Shown: piece by piece, positions 54,401 to 62,272 of the stretch
Layout: each line of letters opens with the position of its first letter
Numbering within the stretch: the stretch's first letter is position 1
Assembly (NCBI GenBank): GCA_964470865.1
Contig: CAYYFR010000007.1
Span: forward strand, 1-64,000
Direction: 5' to 3'
Length of the DNA stretch: 64,000 nt
Source of the DNA: JAEUOS01 sp964470865
GTDB lineage: Bacteria > Pseudomonadota > Gammaproteobacteria > Burkholderiales > JAEUOS01
Translations under genes and position numbers: made by a program
The notes under the pieces: generated by a model
Database searches by the model: none
Seen by the model: only the letters and a program-made list of their open reading frames with translations
Told to the model about the DNA's origin: nothing

Positions 54401-55418
54401 CCATGAAATAACCGTTGGCATCGACCATGCGCCACGACAGAAGATTGTCGATCGCCGTGCCCCACAGTACCGCCTTCTTGCCGCCCGCATTCACCGCCAC
54501 ATTGCCACCAATGCAGGAGGCGTCGGCCGAAGTCGGGTCGACCGCGAACACCAGCCCGCGCGCCTCTGCCGCCTCCATCACGCGCTTGGTCACCACGCCG
54601 GCGCCGCACTGGATGCTGGCATATTCGCGACCGGCCGCACCCGGCAATGCCCCGACCTCGATCTTTCCCAGTGCATCGAGCTTTTCGGTATTGATGATGG
54701 CTGACAAGCGCGTCAAGGGCACCGCGCCACCGGTGTAGCCGGTACCACCACCGCGTGGAATGATGGTGAGCCCAAGCTCAAAAAGCTCACGCGCAAGCAG
54801 TGCGCATTCCTCCTCGCTATCGGGGTGCAGCACCACAAACGGATACTCGACACGCCAGTCGGTGGCGTCGGTCACGTGTGACACCCGAGACATGCCATCG
54901 AAAGCGATGTTGTCGCGGCGCGTGACCCTGGACAATCGCTTCAGGCAGGCGCGCCGCAGTGCCGCCATCTCGTCGAACTCGCGCTCAAAGGCGCTCACCG
55001 CAAGTTTGGCCGCTGCGATCAGTTGCACCACTCGGCCACCGGATTGCGCCACTCCCAGGCCTTCGCGCTCATAGGTGAGGCGGCGCTTCTCCATGTCGCC
55101 CAGGCGGTGATGCAGGGCTTCGATCAGCGCAGCACGCCGTTTCGGATTGTCCAGCAGGTCGTCCTGCAAGTAGGGGTTGCGTTGAACCACCCAGATATCG
55201 CCCAAAACCTCGTACAACATGCGCGCCGAGCGGCCGGTGCGACGTTCACCGCGCAAGGTCGCCAATACCTGCCACATGTCCTCGCCCAAAAGGCGGATCA
55301 CGATCTCGCGATCGGAAAATGAGGTGTAGTTGTAGGGTATTTCGCGTAATCGCGGCGCTGCTTCGGGCAACGCGGCGTCGGGCAGCGCGCCTGGAGGCAG
55401 ATGGGCCAGGTTGGTCAT
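51447..55418 (-). CDS. Giant FAD/Fe-S dehydrogenase (DUF3683, FAD-oxidase, 4Fe-4S and CCG domains)
   Basis: A 1323-residue fusion. After an N-terminal DUF3683 region (about 1-170) come a PCMH-type FAD domain (about 185-420; PRGGGTGYTGGAVPL near 220), an FAD-oxidase C-terminal domain (with HMHAGDGNVHTNIP and GGVISGEHGIG), two ferredoxin-like clusters (CLRCGKCKPVC near 860 and CTVCHKCATPCPVD near 920) and two CCG domains (FPGCGSERLF near 1068, CCGY, SCGTC, EPCHTP, CCGESG, SCPSCLQG near 1272). The layout fits an FAD-linked 2-hydroxyacid (lactate, glycolate or 2-hydroxyglutarate) dehydrogenase feeding electrons through Fe-S clusters to the quinone pool. GCAAGGGC precedes the ATG; a perfect FNR-type box lies 40 bp upstream. 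Confidence 0.92.
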   Translation of the reverse strand: MTNLAHLPPGALPDAALPEAAPRLREIPYNYTSFSDREIVIRLLGEDMWQVLATLRGERRTGRSARMLYEVLGDIWVVQRNPYLQDDLLDNPKRRAALIEALHHRLGDMEKRRLTYEREGLGVAQSGGRVVQLIAAAKLAVSAFEREFDEMAALRRACLKRLSRVTRRDNIAFDGMSRVSHVTDATDWRVEYPFVVLHPDSEEECALLARELFELGLTIIPRGGGTGYTGGAVPLTRLSAIINTEKLDALGKIEVGALPGAAGREYASIQCGAGVVTKRVMEAAEARGLVFAVDPTSADASCIGGNVAVNAGGKKAVLWGTAIDNLLSWRMVDANGYFMEITRLDHNTGKIHDAALARFSIQRFRKDGKTPHGAPEILEIEGRRFRKAGLGKDVTDKFLSGLPGVQKEGCDGIITSARFILHRMPDHTRTVCLEFFGLVGESVPAIVEIKNYLDGLTAQMRAASPASAAAPVVLAGLEHLDERYLKAVGYATKSRRGRLPKMVLIGDICGDDADAVARATSEVVRMCNARGAEGFVAVSSETRKKFWLDRARTAAIARHTNAFKINEDVVIPLDRLGDYSDGIERINIELSISNKLQLIGRLEELLRQPALPVNPDDDSLSKDELLGDRVREADALLAQVRVRWQAVRDSLDQSVAARGLALCALGVKADALTMPQEASIFRMVQQHVVRISWKQELRAPLEELFGGAAYLPIFRACERVHKEVLSGRTWVALHMHAGDGNVHTNIPVNSDNYVMLQAANQAVARIMALARSLGGVISGEHGIGITKLEYLRDDEISAFRDYKQKVDPSGRFNRGKLLAGGDLRGAYTPSFSLMGTESLILEQSEIGSIAESIKDCLRCGKCKPVCATHVPRANLLYSPRNKILATSLLIEAFLYEEQTRRGISVKHFDEFGDVADHCTVCHKCATPCPVDIDFGDVSINMRNLLRKLGQKKFNPGTSAAMAFLNATDPTTIKAIRAGMIQFGYRVQRFASQLARGSLLARAQTRHPPATVGRAPLKQQVIHFINKPMPGGLPKKTARALLGIEDDKVVPIIRNPALRQDDQEAVFYFPGCGSERLFSQVGLATQAMLYHVGAQTVLPPGYLCCGYPQTASGNADRGQEITTSNRVQFHRVANTLNYLDIKTVIVSCGTCMDQLQKYEFDKIFPGCRLLDIHEYLLEKGIKLDGLNGVRYMYHEPCHTPMKTYKATEVVNQLMGQNVDLNERCCGESGTLAVTRPDISTQVRFRKQEEMQKGVEQIRSAGHDGNIKILTSCPSCLQGLSRFRNDADADADYIVVEIARQVLGEKWLPEYVATANAGGIERVLL

Positions 55419-55457
55419 GAAAGCCCTTGCTGTTCGCGCATTGTGCGCGGGGACTTC

Positions 55458-55471
55458 TTGATTTAAATCAA
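55458..55471 (-). promoter_or_regulatory. Perfect FNR/ANR box
   Basis: TTGAT (55458-55462), TTAA and ATCAA (55467-55471) match the FNR consensus TTGAT-N4-ATCAA at every fixed base, inside the 16-bp palindrome CTTGATTTAAATCAAG. It lies 40-53 bp upstream of the giant dehydrogenase start codon. A clear -10 is not visible, so the position relative to the transcription start, and hence activation or repression, cannot be fixed. Confidence 0.7.
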
Positions 55472-55686
55472 GATTTTATCGCACCGCAGCAAAGAAATTC
55501 ACTAACGACCCTGTTCGGTACAGGGCCGGAGGCGCTCACGGTGCACGGTCGGCCCAGCTGGCGAACCCGCCGGCGGCGCGTAAATGCGCACTGAACGGCG
55601 CCTCGGCTATCCCTTTGCGGCAGGTGCACACCACCATCAGGCGGCGCTTTGCCCGGCCGCAGCCATAGCGGCGCGCGCTGCGCCGG

Positions 55687-56241
55687 CTATTCGACCTTTT
55701 CCTCGACCCAGCCGCGCTTGGCCAATAGCGCTTCGAAGCTGCCGTTCTTGTATTCGCCGCCACCGACGTAGGCGTCGAACTGCCTGAAGGCATTGACCTT
55801 GGTACGCGAGCCGCGGCGTGCGAGCACTTCGCGCCCTTGCGAATCGAGAAACGCCCACGCCGGCACCGGGCTGCCCTTGAGGTGCTTGATGGCGTCACCA
55901 CGCGGCATGCTGCTGCCATCAGCCAACTGTATCGGGTCCTCGCGATTGCCGCGAATGTCGAAATACGCGAGAACATAACGACTCGAATAGCTGACCCGCA
56001 ACTCCTCGGACGAAAACGTATGCTTGTTGACATACACGCAATACGGGCATTTGTTGAAGCCGTAATAGACGAACACCGGCTTGCCCTGCTGCTTGGCTAC
56101 CTTGAGAGCCTCGTTGTACTCGAGAAAACTCCAGCCATCCGGCAACTCGGCACGAGTCGGGCCCGCTGTTGCAAAAAGCAGCATCGCGCAAACCAGGCTC
56201 ACCATGCAGGCAAGTCGGCTGAAACTTGGCAAAAGGGTCAT
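55687..56241 (-). CDS. Periplasmic thioredoxin-fold protein
   Basis: A 184-residue protein with a signal peptide (about 1-31) and a thioredoxin fold: ALKVAKQQGKPVFVYYGFNKCPYCVYVNK, with the redox pair C65-P-Y-C68. Glu, Asp and the cis-Pro region (SPVPAWAFLDSQGREV) are also in place. It resembles SoxW/DsbD-C-terminal-like thioredoxins that reduce or form disulfides in periplasmic partners. The start at 56241 has GGAGACAGCA upstream. It lies 25 bp downstream of the CDGSH gene on the same strand. Confidence 0.87.
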   Translation of the reverse strand: MTLLPSFSRLACMVSLVCAMLLFATAGPTRAELPDGWSFLEYNEALKVAKQQGKPVFVYYGFNKCPYCVYVNKHTFSSEELRVSYSSRYVLAYFDIRGNREDPIQLADGSSMPRGDAIKHLKGSPVPAWAFLDSQGREVLARRGSRTKVNAFRQFDAYVGGGEYKNGSFEALLAKRGWVEEKVE

Positions 56242-56266
56242 TGCTGTCTCCGGTAGTATCACTACT

Positions 56267-57079
56267 TCAGGCGGATGCCTTGAATCCCGCAGCCACATGC
56301 GAGCCATCGCAAAACGGCTTGTTCTTCGAGGCCCCACAGCGGCACAGGATGGCTTGAGTCACGCGCGCTATGGTGGCACCGGTTCCGGTGACGATCTCCA
56401 CGTTGCCGCTGACTGACAGCGGTCCGTCGGGCAGCGGCTCGACGTTGACAACACCATCGCGTTTGGGCAGTGGCTTCATGTCGGCGCTGACCGGCGCTTC
56501 GGCGCTGGCGACGAATTTCGCCTGCTTGTGGGAACCGTCGCAAAACGGCGTGTTCTTCGAAGCACCACAGCGGCACAGGTTGGCGCGCTGCAGCTTGCCC
56601 TTGCCCTTGAGCGCTACATCGGCATGGATCGTCAACGGGCCGTTCTCACGGATACGCACCAGATTGACCGGCGCTGCTTTTTCTTCTGGTCCGCCGTCGT
56701 GACGACGATAGGTCAGGGCTCCAGACGGGCATTGGCGAATAGTGTGCAACAGATTCTCAACCGTATCGCCGTCAGGCTTGATCCATGGCCCCTTTACATT
56801 GGCCAGGAACACCGCCGGCGCGCCCAGCACGCAATAGCGCGCGTGTATGCAACGCTTGCCTTCGAACATCACCGTTACGTATTTGCCCTTGGTTCTGCTG
56901 ATCTCCTTGCCATCGGCGGACGCGACATCACTGCCATCCTGTTGTGCCGCGGCAGCCGGCGCGAGTGTGGCAAGGCTGGCCGCCGAACTTCCCAACAGCA
57001 AGCGCCGCCGCCCGGCCGAGGGCAGGCCCGGCGCGTCAGTTTCAAGGTTCGCGGGTACCGACTCCACCAACTTTTCCAT
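56267..57079 (-). CDS. Fe-S protein with Tat-like signal, Fer4_19 domain and two CDGSH motifs
   Basis: A 270-residue protein. Residues 24-46 (RRRLLLGSSAASLATLAPAAAAQ) look like a Tat signal with an unusually long n-region. A Fer4_19-type domain follows (CIHARYCVLGAPAVF, then IRQCPSGAL; C77, C83, C117), then two CDGSH-type [2Fe-2S] motifs: C169-x-C171...C180-x-x-x-H184, and C246-x-C248...C257-x-x-x-H261, both as LCRCGASKNxPFCDGSH. CDGSH domains use 3 Cys and 1 His and act in electron or cluster transfer. Strong GGAGG before the ATG at 57079. The signal implies an extracytoplasmic location, which is rare for CDGSH proteins. Confidence 0.87.
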   Translation of the reverse strand: MEKLVESVPANLETDAPGLPSAGRRRLLLGSSAASLATLAPAAAAQQDGSDVASADGKEISRTKGKYVTVMFEGKRCIHARYCVLGAPAVFLANVKGPWIKPDGDTVENLLHTIRQCPSGALTYRRHDGGPEEKAAPVNLVRIRENGPLTIHADVALKGKGKLQRANLCRCGASKNTPFCDGSHKQAKFVASAEAPVSADMKPLPKRDGVVNVEPLPDGPLSVSGNVEIVTGTGATIARVTQAILCRCGASKNKPFCDGSHVAAGFKASA

Positions 57080-57197
57080 GCTTAACCTCCATGAAAGGCG
57101 CCTTTGGCACGTCCTGCGACGGACGTTTCCGCATGCGCAGTAGCTGCAAGCCCAATCATACTGCCGAATTTCGCCCCGGTGGGCGCCACCCTGCGCT

Positions 57198-57617
57198 TCA
57201 GGCACCCAGCGCTGCCACGGCCGCATAACGGGCCGCCTTGCCTGCAGCCATATAGATTAGGCAGTGCCACCAAGTCAGGCGCAGCCAGCCGGCTGCCACG
57301 CACAAGGCGTCGCCCACAATCGGCGTCCAGGCGAACAGCAAAGCGGGCTCGCCGACGCGCCGCAACCACGCCTCATGGCGCCACGGCTGACGATGCGGGA
57401 TAAAGCGCCCCATGCGGTAGGAAATCATGCCCCCGAATGTGTTGCCCGCGGTGGCGACCGCAAGCGCCGGCCACAGCAGGTGCGGATGCAGATGCAACAC
57501 GGCGGCCAGCATCAGCTCCGACGAAACCGGCACCAGCGTGGCGGCGACGAGGCTGCCGAAAAACAGCGACCACAGCGAAGCATCGGCGGTAAACAATGAC
57601 TGCAGGGACTCAAGCAA
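57198..57617 (-). CDS. YqaA-family inner-membrane protein
   Basis: About 139 residues with three or four hydrophobic segments and the YqaA/SNARE-associated-like pattern LVAATLVPVSSELMLAAVL, TAGNTFGGMISYRMGRFIP and LLFAWTPIVGDALCVAAGWLR. These are the re-entrant-loop motifs of DedA-like proteins, proposed lipid scramblases or transporters; the function of the short YqaA branch is unknown. The start is taken as the TTG at 57617, because TAAGGA precedes it and the length then matches E. coli YqaA. A GTG at 57656 in the palindrome has no ribosome-binding site. Confidence 0.82.
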   Translation of the reverse strand: MLESLQSLFTADASLWSLFFGSLVAATLVPVSSELMLAAVLHLHPHLLWPALAVATAGNTFGGMISYRMGRFIPHRQPWRHEAWLRRVGEPALLFAWTPIVGDALCVAAGWLRLTWWHCLIYMAAGKAARYAAVAALGA

Positions 57618-57630
57618 ATGAATTTTCCTT

Positions 57631-57672
57631 ACCCCCCGTGGAGGGGTATACTTCACCCCTTGAACGGGGGGT
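57631..57672. promoter_or_regulatory. Nested double palindrome between yqaA-like gene and ilvA
   Basis: Outer arms ACCCCCCGT (57631-57639) and ACGGGGGGT (57664-57672), perfectly complementary. Inside, AGGGGT (57642-57647) and ACCCCT (57655-57660) flank the 7-base loop ATACTTC. The 42-bp structure ends 9 bp before the ilvA ATG, so as RNA it could mask the ilvA ribosome-binding site (the right outer arm is its only purine-rich tract); as DNA it is a large operator-like site in a divergent promoter region. Confidence 0.65.
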
Positions 57673-57681
57673 CATGAACTG

Positions 57682-59199
57682 ATGCAAAAAGGCATCGATT
57701 ATCTACAGAAAATCCTCACCGCGCGGGTCTACGACGTCGCCACCGAAACGCCGCTGGAAAAGGCACCCGGGCTTTCGGCACGACTCAACAACACCCTTCT
57801 GCTCAAACGCGAGGACATGCAAAGCGTATTCTCGTTCAAGCTGCGCGGCGCATACAACAAAATGGCAAGCCTGCCGGCGAGCGCCCTTGAAAGTGGGGTG
57901 ATTTGCGCGTCAGCGGGCAACCACGCCCAGGGTGTGGCGCTTGCCGCCAGGCGTCTGGGAGCACGCGCGGTAATCGTGATGCCCGTCACCACGCCTGCAG
58001 TGAAGGTCCAGGCGGTGCGCACACGCGGCGGCGAAGTGGTTCTGTTCGGCGACTCCTTCGATGAAGCTCATACCCATGCGCGTGAACTCGAACAACGGCA
58101 GGGCCTGACCTTCGTACACCCGTTCGACGATCCCGAAGTGATTGCCGGCCAAGGAACCATCGGCATGGAGATGTTGCGCCAACACCAGGGGCCGATCCAC
58201 GCGATTTTCGTGGCTATCGGCGGTGGCGGCCTGATCGCCGGCATCGGCGCCTACGTGAAACGGGTGCGCCCCGACATCCGCATCATCGGCGTCGAACCGG
58301 TCGATTCGGATGCGATGGCACGATCGCTGGCCGCCGGCCGGCGCGTCAAGCTCGCGCAGGTCGGACTGTTCGCCGACGGCGTGGCGGTCAAACAGGTGGG
58401 CGAGGAGACCTTCCGCCTGTGCCGCGAGGTCGTCGACGAAATCATCCTGGTCGATACCGACGACATCTGCGCGGCGATCAAGGATGTGTTCGAAGATACG
58501 CGCTCCATCCTCGAGCCCGCCGGTGCACTGGCGATCGCCGGCGCCAAGGCCTATGTCGAGCGCGAGAAACTCAAGGGCCAGACTCTGGTTGCAGTGGCTT
58601 GCGGCGCCAACATGAACTTCGACCGCCTGCGCTTCGTTGCGGAACGCGCCGAAGTCGGCGAGCGGCGCGAGGCGATCCTGGCGGTCACCATTCCCGAGGC
58701 GCGCGGCTCCTTCAAGCGCTTTTGCGAACTCATCGGCAGCCGCAGCGTGACCGAATTCAACTACCGCATCGCCGACGCCGATCGTGCCCACATCTTTGTC
58801 GGGCTTTCGGTACACGACCGCAACGACATCGGCCGGCTGATTCGCAATTTCGGAAAGCACGGCTTCCGGGCACTCGACCTGACAGACGATGAATTGGCTA
58901 AATCGCATCTTCGCCACATGGTTGGGGGCCACTCTCCACTGGCGCACGAAGAGTTGCTGTACCGCTTCGAGTTTCCCGAGCGGCCCGGCGCGTTGATGAA
59001 ATTTCTGGCCAGCATGCGGCCAGACTGGAACATCAGCCTGTTTCACTATCGCAATCATGGCGCCGATGTGGGGCGCGTTCTGGTGGGCATGCAGGTGCCG
59101 GCCAAGGAAATGACGGCGCTGCGAAAATTTCTTGACGCCCTGGGCTATCGTTTCTGGGATGAAACTTCAAATCCGGCCTATCGGCTTTTCCTGGGGTGA
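57682..59199 (+). CDS. ilvA: Threonine ammonia-lyase (threonine deaminase), biosynthetic type
   Basis: A 505-residue PLP enzyme that deaminates threonine to 2-oxobutanoate, the first committed step of isoleucine synthesis. K53 in SFKLRGAYNK binds PLP; SAGNHAQGVA and the Gly-rich phosphate loop AIGGGGLIAG are intact. Two ACT-like regulatory domains (about 330-505) bind isoleucine and valine, so feedback control is expected. The two-codon frame ATG-AAC-TGA begins 8 bp upstream and its stop overlaps the ilvA ATG (TGATG). Its own start follows a GGGGGG tract rather than a clean Shine-Dalgarno. Confidence 0.96.
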   Translation: MQKGIDYLQKILTARVYDVATETPLEKAPGLSARLNNTLLLKREDMQSVFSFKLRGAYNKMASLPASALESGVICASAGNHAQGVALAARRLGARAVIVMPVTTPAVKVQAVRTRGGEVVLFGDSFDEAHTHARELEQRQGLTFVHPFDDPEVIAGQGTIGMEMLRQHQGPIHAIFVAIGGGGLIAGIGAYVKRVRPDIRIIGVEPVDSDAMARSLAAGRRVKLAQVGLFADGVAVKQVGEETFRLCREVVDEIILVDTDDICAAIKDVFEDTRSILEPAGALAIAGAKAYVEREKLKGQTLVAVACGANMNFDRLRFVAERAEVGERREAILAVTIPEARGSFKRFCELIGSRSVTEFNYRIADADRAHIFVGLSVHDRNDIGRLIRNFGKHGFRALDLTDDELAKSHLRHMVGGHSPLAHEELLYRFEFPERPGALMKFLASMRPDWNISLFHYRNHGADVGRVLVGMQVPAKEMTALRKFLDALGYRFWDETSNPAYRLFLG

Positions 59200-59204
59200 C
59201 CCGC

Positions 59205-60053
59205 ATGCGCATTCATTACAGACTGCTAAATGTCTTCACACTGGACGGGCAACGCCTGTCGGGCAATCCCTTGTGCGTATTCGAGGATGGCAGCAGCCTG
59301 ACAGCAGAGAAGATGCAGGCGCTTGCCCTGCAGTTCAACCTGTCTGAGACCACCTTCATCCAGCCTTCTGCGACCGCCACGGCTGCAGTGCGCATCTTCA
59401 CCCCGGCGATGGAGCTGCCGTTTGCCGGCCATCCGACGCTGGGTACAGCACATGTGGTGCGCGACTTGCATCGGGCGGCCAATGCAGTCAGCCTGGCGAT
59501 GCAGGTTGGCGACATAACCGTGCGTGCCAGGGGCAACATCTGGACGCTCGAAGCACCGCCACCGAAGTCCCGCGGTTTCCCTCCTGCGTCCACTCAGGCC
59601 TTGTTGTCGGCGCTCGGCCTTACACCGGACGACCTGGCGGCGGCGCCCATATGGATCAACGCTGGCATGGAGCAACTGCTGGTGCCGCTGGTATCGACTG
59701 TCGCGGTACGCCGCGTAGCGCCAAAGGCCGACCTGGGCATGTTTCCAAATTCTTCAGGCAAGGTGTCGGTTTATTGCTTCTCGCCGCTCGACCCCCGCGC
59801 AACCATGCTGGTGCGATTCTTTTTCGCAAAAAATGTCGGCAGTGTGGCGGAGGACCCGGCGACCGGCTCGGCCTGCGCCAACCTCGGCGGCTATGCATTG
59901 GCCACCGGCTTTGCGTTGCCGCTCAAATGCGATCTGCGGCAAGGGGAATACACCGGCCGGCCCTGCGCACTCGGACTTGAAGTCGATGCACAACGGCGAA
60001 TCTTCGTCAGCGGCGACGTGATTGAACTCGGACGTGGCTACATCGATCCTTGA
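59205..60053 (+). CDS. PhzF-family isomerase/epimerase-like protein
   Basis: A 282-residue protein of the PhzF/diaminopimelate-epimerase-like fold: the Glu general base E48 in NLSETTFI, FTPAMELPFAGHPTLGTAHVV and SVAEDPATGSACANLGGY are the family landmarks. PhzF isomerises a chorismate-derived intermediate in phenazine synthesis; no other phenazine gene is near, so it is probably a general isomerase of unknown substrate. It starts 5 bp after ilvA; a GTG overlapping the ilvA stop is an alternative start (59196). Confidence 0.92.
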   Translation: MRIHYRLLNVFTLDGQRLSGNPLCVFEDGSSLTAEKMQALALQFNLSETTFIQPSATATAAVRIFTPAMELPFAGHPTLGTAHVVRDLHRAANAVSLAMQVGDITVRARGNIWTLEAPPPKSRGFPPASTQALLSALGLTPDDLAAAPIWINAGMEQLLVPLVSTVAVRRVAPKADLGMFPNSSGKVSVYCFSPLDPRATMLVRFFFAKNVGSVAEDPATGSACANLGGYALATGFALPLKCDLRQGEYTGRPCALGLEVDAQRRIFVSGDVIELGRGYIDP

Positions 60054-60206
60054 GTCGGCGGACGCCTGCCAACAGCGAGCCATTGTTGGGTCATGAACAA
60101 TGCATGACAAAACCATGTCCCACACGGGGCTGTCAGGTTTTTCGCAGCGAAGGAGAATCGCGGCGTAGCCAGCGCGAACGGCCGCAAAGCCGACCACCTC
60201 TGCCGG

Positions 60207-61121
60207 TCAATCCGCATCCGGGTCGGCAAACATGCGAGGCGCGGGTGCATCGGCGCAAGGTTCTTCGTCGAAGGCGATATCACCTGCATTCGCCGGGTTC
60301 GCTTCGAGCTGCTCAAAATCGAATCGGGTTCGGTCCATCAGATGGGAAGGCGTGACGCTTGAAAGACTGGTGAAGACCGACTCGACACGACCGGGGAAGC
60401 GTTTTTCCCATTCCCGCAACAATGCCTTGAGCTCGCGTCGCTTGAGCGTCTCTTGAGAGCCACACAGGTCGCAGGGAATGATGGGGAATTTCCTCTCATC
60501 GGCAAAGCGCGCAAGATCGGCTTCCTTGACATAGGCCAATGGTCGAATCACCACATGGCGCCCGTCGTCTGACTTGAGCTTCGGCGGCATCGACTTCATC
60601 TTGCCGTTATAGAACATGTTCAGAAAGAGCGTTTCAAGAATGTCGTCTCGATGATGTCCCAGAGCGATCTTGGTCGCGCCAAGTTCGGATGCCACCCGAT
60701 AAAGGATGCCGCGGCGCAGGCGTGAGCACAGTGCGCAGGTGGTCTTGCCTTCAGGCACCACCCGCTTGACGATCGAATAAGTGTCCTCTTCCTCGATGTG
60801 AAACGGCACGCCGCGTGCACGCAGATAGTCCGGCAACACATGCGCGGGGAATCCCGGCTGCTTCTGGTCGAGATTGACAGCAATCAGTTCGAAGGAGATC
60901 GGCGCGCGTTCGCGCAACTTCAAGAGGATCTCCAGCATGCCATAACTGTCCTTGCCGCCGGACAGGCAAACCATGACACGGTCGCCTTCCTCGATCATCC
61001 TGAAATCACCGATCGCCTGCCCCACCAGTCGGGTCAGGCGCTTCTCAAGCCGATTGCTCTCGAATACCCGCTTGCGCTCCTTGATGCTGAATACGATTGG
61101 TCGTTCAATCATCTGTTGCAT
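60207..61121 (-). CDS. ttcA: tRNA 2-thiocytidine(32) synthetase TtcA
   Basis: A 304-residue PP-loop ATPase that thiolates C32 of some tRNAs. The PP-loop SGGKDS (54-59) and the cysteines C129-x-x-C132 (TTCALCSRLRR) and C217-x-x-C220 (IPCDLCGS), which hold the 4Fe-4S cluster and active site, are all present. The C-terminus is extended by an acidic, Pro-rich tail. ATG codon 4 is an alternative start. Converges with the PhzF gene across 153 bp. Confidence 0.96.
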   Translation of the reverse strand: MQQMIERPIVFSIKERKRVFESNRLEKRLTRLVGQAIGDFRMIEEGDRVMVCLSGGKDSYGMLEILLKLRERAPISFELIAVNLDQKQPGFPAHVLPDYLRARGVPFHIEEEDTYSIVKRVVPEGKTTCALCSRLRRGILYRVASELGATKIALGHHRDDILETLFLNMFYNGKMKSMPPKLKSDDGRHVVIRPLAYVKEADLARFADERKFPIIPCDLCGSQETLKRRELKALLREWEKRFPGRVESVFTSLSSVTPSHLMDRTRFDFEQLEANPANAGDIAFDEEPCADAPAPRMFADPDAD

Positions 61122-61238
61122 GGCGGGTCCGATGGTATGCAGGAAAGACTTCTTGCCAGGGCAAACGCCGCTGCGACGGGCAATACGTCGAAAAACTGGC
61201 AGGGGGTTGCCGGCACACGCCGGCCGGACTCAGCGTTT

Positions 61239-62003
61239 TCACAGGTAAATCGAGCGACCGCCGTCGACCGCGAGAATCTGGCCGGTGACGAAATCGGCGT
61301 CACAAAACAAGAATCGCACGGCGCGCGCGATCGCATCGGCGCCGCCTTCACGCGCCAGCGGCGTTGTGGCCATGATGCGCGCCTGCTCGGCGCGATCAAT
61401 TCGCCCCAGCGCGGCGTCGGTGGCATCGGGCCAGTCGATAGGACCGGGCGCCACGCCATTGACGCGAATCGCGGGCGCCAGTTCCAGCGCCAATGCGCGC
61501 GTGAGACCTGCCAGTCCCGCCTTGGCAACGGTGTATACCGTGTAGTCCTTGAGAGGCCGATCTGCATGAATGTCGATGATGTTGACGATCGCACCATGCG
61601 TAGCCGTCAGCGCCGTTGCCGCTGCCTGGGAAAGAAACAATGGCGCCTTGAGATTGCTGGCCATCAGATCATTCCAGTTCGCTTCGCAGATCGATCCGAG
61701 CGGCGTCGGGAAAAAGGTCGAGGCGTTGTTCACCAGTCCATCAAGCCTGCCAAATCTTGTCAGCGCCATCGACACCAATGAAGGCAGGGCCGGGGTATCT
61801 GCCAGGTCCAGTGCCATCAAATGCGCCGAACCGGATCGCAAGGCGTTGAGGCGATCGCAGAGCCTGGCTGCCTCTTCAGCATGGCCACGATGATGAACTA
61901 GTACGTTACCGCCGGCCGCATGCAGAAACCGGGCCGTGGCGGCGCCAATGCGGCGTGCGGCACCGGTGATCAAAAAAGCCTTGCCGGCCAACGCTTGTTC
62001 CAT
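61239..62003 (-). CDS. Pteridine reductase-like SDR (FolM/PTR1 type)
   Basis: A 254-residue SDR. The cofactor motif is TGAARRIG (13-20), with the Arg preferred in NADPH pteridine reductases, and the active site D144, Y157-x-x-x-K161 matches the Asp/Tyr/Lys layout of PTR1 (Asp and Tyr 13 apart). It probably reduces dihydropterins or dihydrofolate. In related genomes it neighbours folB; here no folB lies between it and ttcA (117-bp gap). The start at 62003 (MEQALAGK) is a family-like N-terminus; the frame is open further upstream. Confidence 0.9.
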   Translation of the reverse strand: MEQALAGKAFLITGAARRIGAATARFLHAAGGNVLVHHRGHAEEAARLCDRLNALRSGSAHLMALDLADTPALPSLVSMALTRFGRLDGLVNNASTFFPTPLGSICEANWNDLMASNLKAPLFLSQAAATALTATHGAIVNIIDIHADRPLKDYTVYTVAKAGLAGLTRALALELAPAIRVNGVAPGPIDWPDATDAALGRIDRAEQARIMATTPLAREGGADAIARAVRFLFCDADFVTGQILAVDGGRSIYL

Positions 62004-62272
62004 GCTTTCATGATGCTCGCGGAGTCTAAAGCGGGATTTTACCCGCCAGCCCGTTCCGCAACGAACGCTATTGGCGAGGATTGTGCGCACGCCCCCATTC
62101 GCGCGAGGGGTTTTTCGGTATGCGAGAATCAAGCCTGCGCAGTGTCCGAACACAATCCGGTGCGGCTTGCCGCAGCCGGCTTCGCAAGCGCGCGGCTATT
62201 GAACCGGTGCGCCAGGACGGGCAATCGGCGACCAACGGGCCAGGCAGTGGAGTCAATGTGACAGGGGTCGCG

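Noticed and set aside
52443..54704. Long open frame (~750 codons) opposite the giant dehydrogenase
   Set aside because: Antisense shadow caused by GC-rich codon use; no motif, no ribosome-binding site, and it lies wholly inside a well-supported gene.
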